Assembly (NCBI GenBank): GCA_012974295.1
Contig: JAAXQM010000020.1
Coordinates: forward strand, 1 to 9,214
Direction of reading: 5' to 3'
DNA length: 9,214 nucleotides
DNA from: Dehalococcoidales bacterium
Lineage (GTDB): Bacteria; Chloroflexota; Dehalococcoidia; E44-bin15
Made by a program: the position numbers and the translations under genes. This document shows positions 6,371-9,214 of the stretch, piece by piece. Below the pieces are notes generated by a model. The model ran no database searches, was not told where the DNA came from, and saw nothing but the letters and a program-made list of their open reading frames with translations. Positions within the stretch are counted from its first letter, which is position 1; each line of letters starts with the position of its first letter.

Positions 6371-7015
6371 TCAGGCACGCTTTATCATGACCCCTTCAAG
6401 GATATTAGCTATATCCTCGCAGCGGTCGGTAGCATTCTCCATATGGTCATATATATCTCGCCATTTCATCCACCTGATCACACCAGCTAGGTCAAGTTGG
6501 TCACTAAAGAGCTCCGCCATAGCCGTCCTCTGCACCGTATCGGCCTCATTCTCCAGCCGGTTTATCTCCATGCAGTGCTCGGGGATCTTGTTTAGCGTAC
6601 TACGGCGGCGCAGCATTGGTATTGCCGCGCTAACCTCGGAGGCAGTTTTTACCAGGATATCTGCTAGCTCCTGTGCCCTTTCTGAAGGCCGCTTCACCTC
6701 GTAGATAAGCATGTGAGACGCAACTTCCTCAATAAAATCCAGCACGTCGTCCAGGTACTCGGCAAGCTGTGCGATGTCCTCCCTGTCTATGGGGGTGACG
6801 AAGGTGGCGTGTAGTTGAGAGATGATGCGGTGGGTGATTTCATCCCCATGGTGTTCTATGTCTTTGAGATGTCGAATCTTTGATTCTACGTCCTCCCATT
6901 TATTCATTAGTTCAGAGAGGAGGTTTGCTCCCTTTACCACGTTGCGGGCACTTTCTTCAAGGAGGTCGAAGAACTTTTCTTCTTTGGGTATGAAAGGGAA
7001 TCTCAGCTTGATCAC
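6371..7015 (-). CDS. DUF47 / PhoU-like phosphate transport regulator
   Basis: This 214-residue, mostly helical soluble protein belongs to the DUF47 (PhoU_div) family, whose genes sit next to PiT permeases and are thought to control them. It begins IKLRFPFIPKEEKFFDLLEE, the usual 'F-P-x-x-x-x-F-F-x-L' start. It has ExxxD motifs of the PhoU type at 54-58 (EHHGD) and 155-159 (ENEAD), the first followed by the FVTPIDREDI signature (72-81). In PhoU relatives such motifs bind metal clusters; that function is inferred here. The start is GTG 7015; no nearby ATG would preserve the conserved N-terminus and the ribosome binding site is poor. It is the first gene of a two-gene operon with pit and diverges from archease across a 118-bp region. 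Confidence 0.9.
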   Translation of the reverse strand: MIKLRFPFIPKEEKFFDLLEESARNVVKGANLLSELMNKWEDVESKIRHLKDIEHHGDEITHRIISQLHATFVTPIDREDIAQLAEYLDDVLDFIEEVASHMLIYEVKRPSERAQELADILVKTASEVSAAIPMLRRRSTLNKIPEHCMEINRLENEADTVQRTAMAELFSDQLDLAGVIRWMKWRDIYDHMENATDRCEDIANILEGVMIKRA

Positions 7016-7021
7016 CTCTGC

Positions 7022-7055
7022 AGTATATCAAACCAGAAATGGTATGCCTTGTCAA
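7022..7055 (-). promoter_or_regulatory. Promoter region for the DUF47-pit operon
   Basis: A perfect TTGACA is present on the minus strand at 7055-7050. At 17 bp spacing the -10 would be TTTGAT (7032-7027), a 4 of 6 match. A better-looking TATACT (7027-7022) is 22 bp from TTGACA, too far for the same promoter, but would suit a start almost on the GTG at 7015. Either way the leader is very short. No recognisable Pho box was found. Confidence 0.45.
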
Positions 7056-7110
7056 TATAATTGGGGGTTTCAGCTCGGAGGAACTTCGGGTAAATCGTGA
7101 GAGTCCCTTC

Positions 7111-7119
7111 TGGTATAAT
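7111..7119 (+). promoter_or_regulatory. Extended -10 promoter for archease-rtcB
   Basis: TGGTATAAT at 7111-7119 is a perfect -10 hexamer with the extended TGn element. The -35 position (around 7091-7096, TAAATC) is poor, which extended -10 promoters tolerate. Transcription would start near 7126, leaving only about 8 nt before the ATG at 7134. No sigma54 (-24/-12) element was seen. Confidence 0.5.
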
Positions 7120-7133
7120 GATGGTGTTACAGG

Positions 7134-7562
7134 ATGGTGTTGGAGATGGGAAAAAGGTTCGAGGTTATCGACCATACGGCTGATGTAGGCATCGCTGCCT
7201 ACGGGAAGGACCTGAAAGAGGCCTTTGCCAATGCTGCCTATGCCCTCTTTAGCATGATGCTCGATCTTGAGGGTGTAGGAGATGCTCTTTGCTGCCAGGT
7301 CGAGGTAACCGCTGATGATCGGTCGGACCTGCTGGTGGCTTGGCTAAATGAGCTGATATACGTCTTTGAGGTGGACAATATGCTCTTTAAGAGGTTTGAT
7401 ATCGGCGAACTCAACGAGACGAGGCTGCGGGCAAGATGTTACGGGGAGAAGATAGACCCTGAGCGTCATAAGATAAAGGTGGGATTCAAGGCAGCCACCT
7501 ATCATATGCTTAAGATTGATGAGGGGGACGGTTTTAGGGTTCAGGTACTCTTTGATATCTAG
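7134..7562 (+). CDS. Archease, activator of the RtcB RNA ligase
   Basis: Archease is a small protein that speeds RtcB guanylylation and allows multiple turnover of the ligase. The product is 142 residues and follows the family pattern: FEVIDHTADVGIAAYGKDL (9-27), FANAAYALFSMM (31-42), SDLLVAWLNELIYVFE (64-79), RCYGEKIDPERHKIKVGFKA (101-120) and the C-terminal VLFDI. The Asp of HTAD and the penultimate Asp are the acidic residues I associate with the archease metal site. Start choice is uncertain between ATG 7134 and ATG 7146 (MGKRFEVIDHT): AGG abuts the first and GGAG abuts the second, and neither is a normal ribosome binding site, so a near-leaderless start at 7134 is possible. rtcB follows 42 bp downstream, confirming the functional pairing. 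Confidence 0.93.
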   Translation: MVLEMGKRFEVIDHTADVGIAAYGKDLKEAFANAAYALFSMMLDLEGVGDALCCQVEVTADDRSDLLVAWLNELIYVFEVDNMLFKRFDIGELNETRLRARCYGEKIDPERHKIKVGFKAATYHMLKIDEGDGFRVQVLFDI

Positions 7563-7604
7563 GGCGTATATGGATATTGGGGGGAGAGCGAAAAAGGGGT
7601 ATGC

Positions 7605-9044
7605 GTGTTAACTAAGATCGACGATTACCGGTGGGAGATCCCGTCTAGCTATAAGGCGGGTATGAAGGTGCCGGGGCTCATCTATACCGATGAGGATATG
7701 CTGGTCCATATCAAGGAGGAGGAAGCTATAGAACAGGTAGCCAATGTTGCCTTTCTCCCCGGCATAGTATCCCGGTCTCTTGCCATGCCCGACATACACT
7801 GGGGCTATGGCTTCCCAATCGGTGGAGTGGCTGCTACCAGGGTGTCGGACGGAGTGATCTCCCCGGGAGGGGTCGGCTTCGATATTAATTGTGGGGTGAG
7901 GCTGTTGCGTACCAATCTAACCGAGGAGGAGGTTAGACCCCGGATCGGAGCTCTGGTGGATGCCCTTTTTCGCAATATCCCTTCAGGGGTGGGATCCCAG
8001 GGCAAGCTGAGGCTGGACCAGCGGCAGATGGAAAGTGTCCTCCGTAAAGGTGCCAAATGGGCGGTGGAGCAGGGTTACGGGGAGGCGCGAGACCTGGAGG
8101 TTACCGAGGAGCAGGGAGGTATGAAGGGTGCGGATCCGGAGCACGTGAGTGCCAAAGCCAAGCAGCGCGGCGTTCCCCAGCTGGGAACACTGGGTGCGGG
8201 AAACCACTTCCTTGAGGTGGCGGTGGTGGACGAGGTCTACGAGCCCGAAATTGCTTCAGTCATGGGCATTGAGAATGTGGGCCAGGTGTTACTCCTGATC
8301 CATACTGGCTCGCGGGGCCTCGGCCATCAGGTTTGCGATGACTATGTAAAGACCATGGGAGCGGCAGTAGCGAAGTACGGGATTAGTCTCCCTGACCGCC
8401 AGCTTGCTTGTGCACCGGTGAAATCCCCGGAGGGGCAAGCCTACTTTGCCGCCATGGCCTGTGCTGCCAACTATGCCTGGGCCAACCGCCAGTGCATTAC
8501 CCATTGGGCCAGGGAGTCCTTCATCCAGGTGTTTGGCAAGAGCCCCCGTGACCTGGGATTGGAGATGATATACGATGTAGCCCATAACATCGCCAAGATG
8601 GAGGAGTACGAGGTGGAGGGTAAGAGACTCGCTCTTTGTATTCACAGAAAAGGTGCTACCAGGGCATTCCCTGCGGGGCAGCCGGAAGTGCCGGGCATTT
8701 ATGCCGAGATCGGGCAGCCAGTGCTCATCCCCGGCGATATGGGCCGTTATTCCTACGTTCTGGTGGGCACCCAGCGTGCGATGGCTGAGACTTTTGGTTC
8801 TACCTGCCACGGCGCAGGGCGATTGCAGAGCCGCGCTGCAGCCAAGCGAAGCCTGCGCGGTGTAGATGTAGCCAGGGGCCTTGCCGATAGGGGGATCACG
8901 GTCAGAGCAGGAAGCATGGCTTCACTTGCTGAGGAGGCATCATCGGCCTATAAGGATGTTGCCGATGTGGTGGAGGTGGCTCATCGCGCCGGGATATCCC
9001 GCAAAGTTGCCAGATCACGGCCTATCGGCGTCGTCAAAGGATGA
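7605..9044 (+). CDS. rtcB: tRNA-splicing / RNA-repair ligase RtcB
   Basis: RtcB joins RNA 3'-phosphate or 2',3'-cyclic phosphate ends to 5'-OH ends using GTP and Mn2+, through a GMP-histidine intermediate. The 479-residue protein matches the well-studied archaeal enzyme (about 481 residues without its intein). It shows DIHWGYGFPIGGVAA (63-77), GFDINCG with Asp93 and Cys96, GNHFLEV with His201, LIHTGSRGLGH with His233, VAHN with His327, STCHGAGR with His402 (the likely guanylylated residue), and the C-terminal RPIGVVKG whose Lys478 should contact the nucleotide. All expected metal ligands are present and no intein interrupts the gene. The start is GTG 7605, with AAGGGG at 7594-7599 five bases upstream; ATG 7601 is out of frame and closes after four codons. 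It lies in an operon with archease. Confidence 0.97.
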   Translation: MLTKIDDYRWEIPSSYKAGMKVPGLIYTDEDMLVHIKEEEAIEQVANVAFLPGIVSRSLAMPDIHWGYGFPIGGVAATRVSDGVISPGGVGFDINCGVRLLRTNLTEEEVRPRIGALVDALFRNIPSGVGSQGKLRLDQRQMESVLRKGAKWAVEQGYGEARDLEVTEEQGGMKGADPEHVSAKAKQRGVPQLGTLGAGNHFLEVAVVDEVYEPEIASVMGIENVGQVLLLIHTGSRGLGHQVCDDYVKTMGAAVAKYGISLPDRQLACAPVKSPEGQAYFAAMACAANYAWANRQCITHWARESFIQVFGKSPRDLGLEMIYDVAHNIAKMEEYEVEGKRLALCIHRKGATRAFPAGQPEVPGIYAEIGQPVLIPGDMGRYSYVLVGTQRAMAETFGSTCHGAGRLQSRAAAKRSLRGVDVARGLADRGITVRAGSMASLAEEASSAYKDVADVVEVAHRAGISRKVARSRPIGVVKG

Positions 9045-9107
9045 TTCGCTTTTTCGCCCAATAGGCAAAGATAATTAAAGTGAGGACTCCCTAGATTTAA
9101 ATGTTTA
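9045..9107. other. Short spacer after rtcB
   Basis: This AT-rich 63-bp spacer holds a weak hairpin: TTT-c-GCC (9052-9058) pairs with GGCAAA (9064-9069), with one bulged C. No T-run follows on the plus strand, so it is not a convincing terminator for rtcB. No gene is visible. Confidence 0.3.
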
Positions 9108-9214
9108 GAGACCGCTGAAAAAAAGATGCAGGATTCTTCCTGCCGGGGGTCTGGGGGTGTCCCCCAGCTTTAAAAATCCCCCAAGACTGGGGGATAAAGG
9201 GGGTTGATCATGAC
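9108..9214. repeat. MITE/REP-like dispersed repeat, copy 2 (long form, cut by the right edge)
   Basis: The left end GAGACCGCTGAAA (9108-9120) is identical to the left end of the copy at 401. The interior forms three perfect hairpins in a row: GCAGGA/TCCTGC (9128-9133 with 9138-9143), CTGGGGG/CCCCCAG (9151-9157 with 9161-9167), and ATCCCCCA/TGGGGGAT (9176-9183 with 9188-9195). CAGCTTTA and the CAAGA-tGGGGGATA-AGGGG-TTGAT block follow the order seen in copy 1. The right inverted end would fall beyond the window. Perfect stems suggest this copy is less decayed than copy 1, which has lost or degraded the first two hairpins. Confidence 0.75.
9118..9143 (-). terminator. Intrinsic-terminator-like hairpin inside repeat copy 2, minus strand
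   Basis: Read on the minus strand, a perfect 6-bp stem GCAGGA-AGAA-TCCTGC (9143-9128) is followed three bases later by seven T residues (9124-9118). This is the form of a Rho-independent terminator and would stop transcription entering rtcB from the right on the antisense strand. On the plus strand the hairpin is not followed by a T-run. Confidence 0.5.

Noticed and set aside
7016..7133. Pho box in the DUF47-archease intergenic region.
   Set aside because: No paired CTGTCAT-like direct repeats with 11-bp period were seen; only promoter elements are supported.
8289..8810. Minus-strand open frame of about 173 codons inside rtcB.
   Set aside because: It is antisense to the most conserved RtcB blocks and has no initiation signals or protein-like motifs.
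7605..9044. Possible intein in rtcB, as in some archaeal homologues.
   Set aside because: The gene has ordinary RtcB length, and all catalytic blocks are contiguous.
9108..9214. Hairpin-rich end of the window as a CRISPR array or tRNA-like RNA gene.
   Set aside because: There is no repeat-spacer periodicity and no cloverleaf or TψC-type sequence; the match to the copy at 401 explains it as a dispersed repeat.

Overview
The window looks like ordinary chromosomal DNA from an anaerobic, uncultured-type bacterium. My best guess is the Chloroflexota, class Dehalococcoidia. The guess rests on the gene mix (a DUF3786 protein, a MoaE encoded against ftsH, paired CaiB-type CoA-transferases, an archease/RtcB pair), frequent GTG and TTG starts, and a dispersed hairpin repeat. 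It is inference; no marker gene here settles it. I see no prophage, CRISPR array, tRNA, rRNA or transposase.

Layout. (1) 1-310, minus strand: the 5' part of a DUF3786 gene that runs off the left edge, with a sigma70-like promoter almost on its start codon. (2) 311-544: a divergent intergenic region with a 102-bp repeat (401-502) bounded by 13-bp imperfect inverted repeats. (3) 545-2828, plus strand: ftsH (membrane AAA+ zinc protease), then a short, divergent moaE whose GTG start overlaps the ftsH stop. (4) 2825-5297, minus strand: two tandem CaiB/BaiF-type (class III) CoA-transferases in one operon with a recognisable promoter. Its last gene meets moaE tail to tail, the two stop codons sharing CTAG. 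(5) 5403-7015, minus strand: a PhoU-like DUF47 gene followed by a PiT-family phosphate permease, a standard low-affinity phosphate uptake pair. (6) 7134-9044, plus strand: archease followed by rtcB, the GTP-dependent RNA ligase and its activating cofactor. (7) 9045-9214: a second, longer copy of the repeat, cut by the right edge, with three strong hairpins, one of which looks like an intrinsic terminator for minus-strand transcription.

The genes form four separate functional units (membrane proteolysis with molybdenum cofactor synthesis; acyl-CoA metabolism; phosphate transport; RNA repair or splicing) rather than one pathway. The points most worth a second look are the dispersed inverted-repeat element in the ftsH leader and after rtcB, the A8 run at the ftsH/moaE junction that could allow a fused product, the atypical C-terminus of MoaE, and promoters lying so close to start codons that leaderless mRNAs are plausible. 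I did not find a convincing new multi-gene system.
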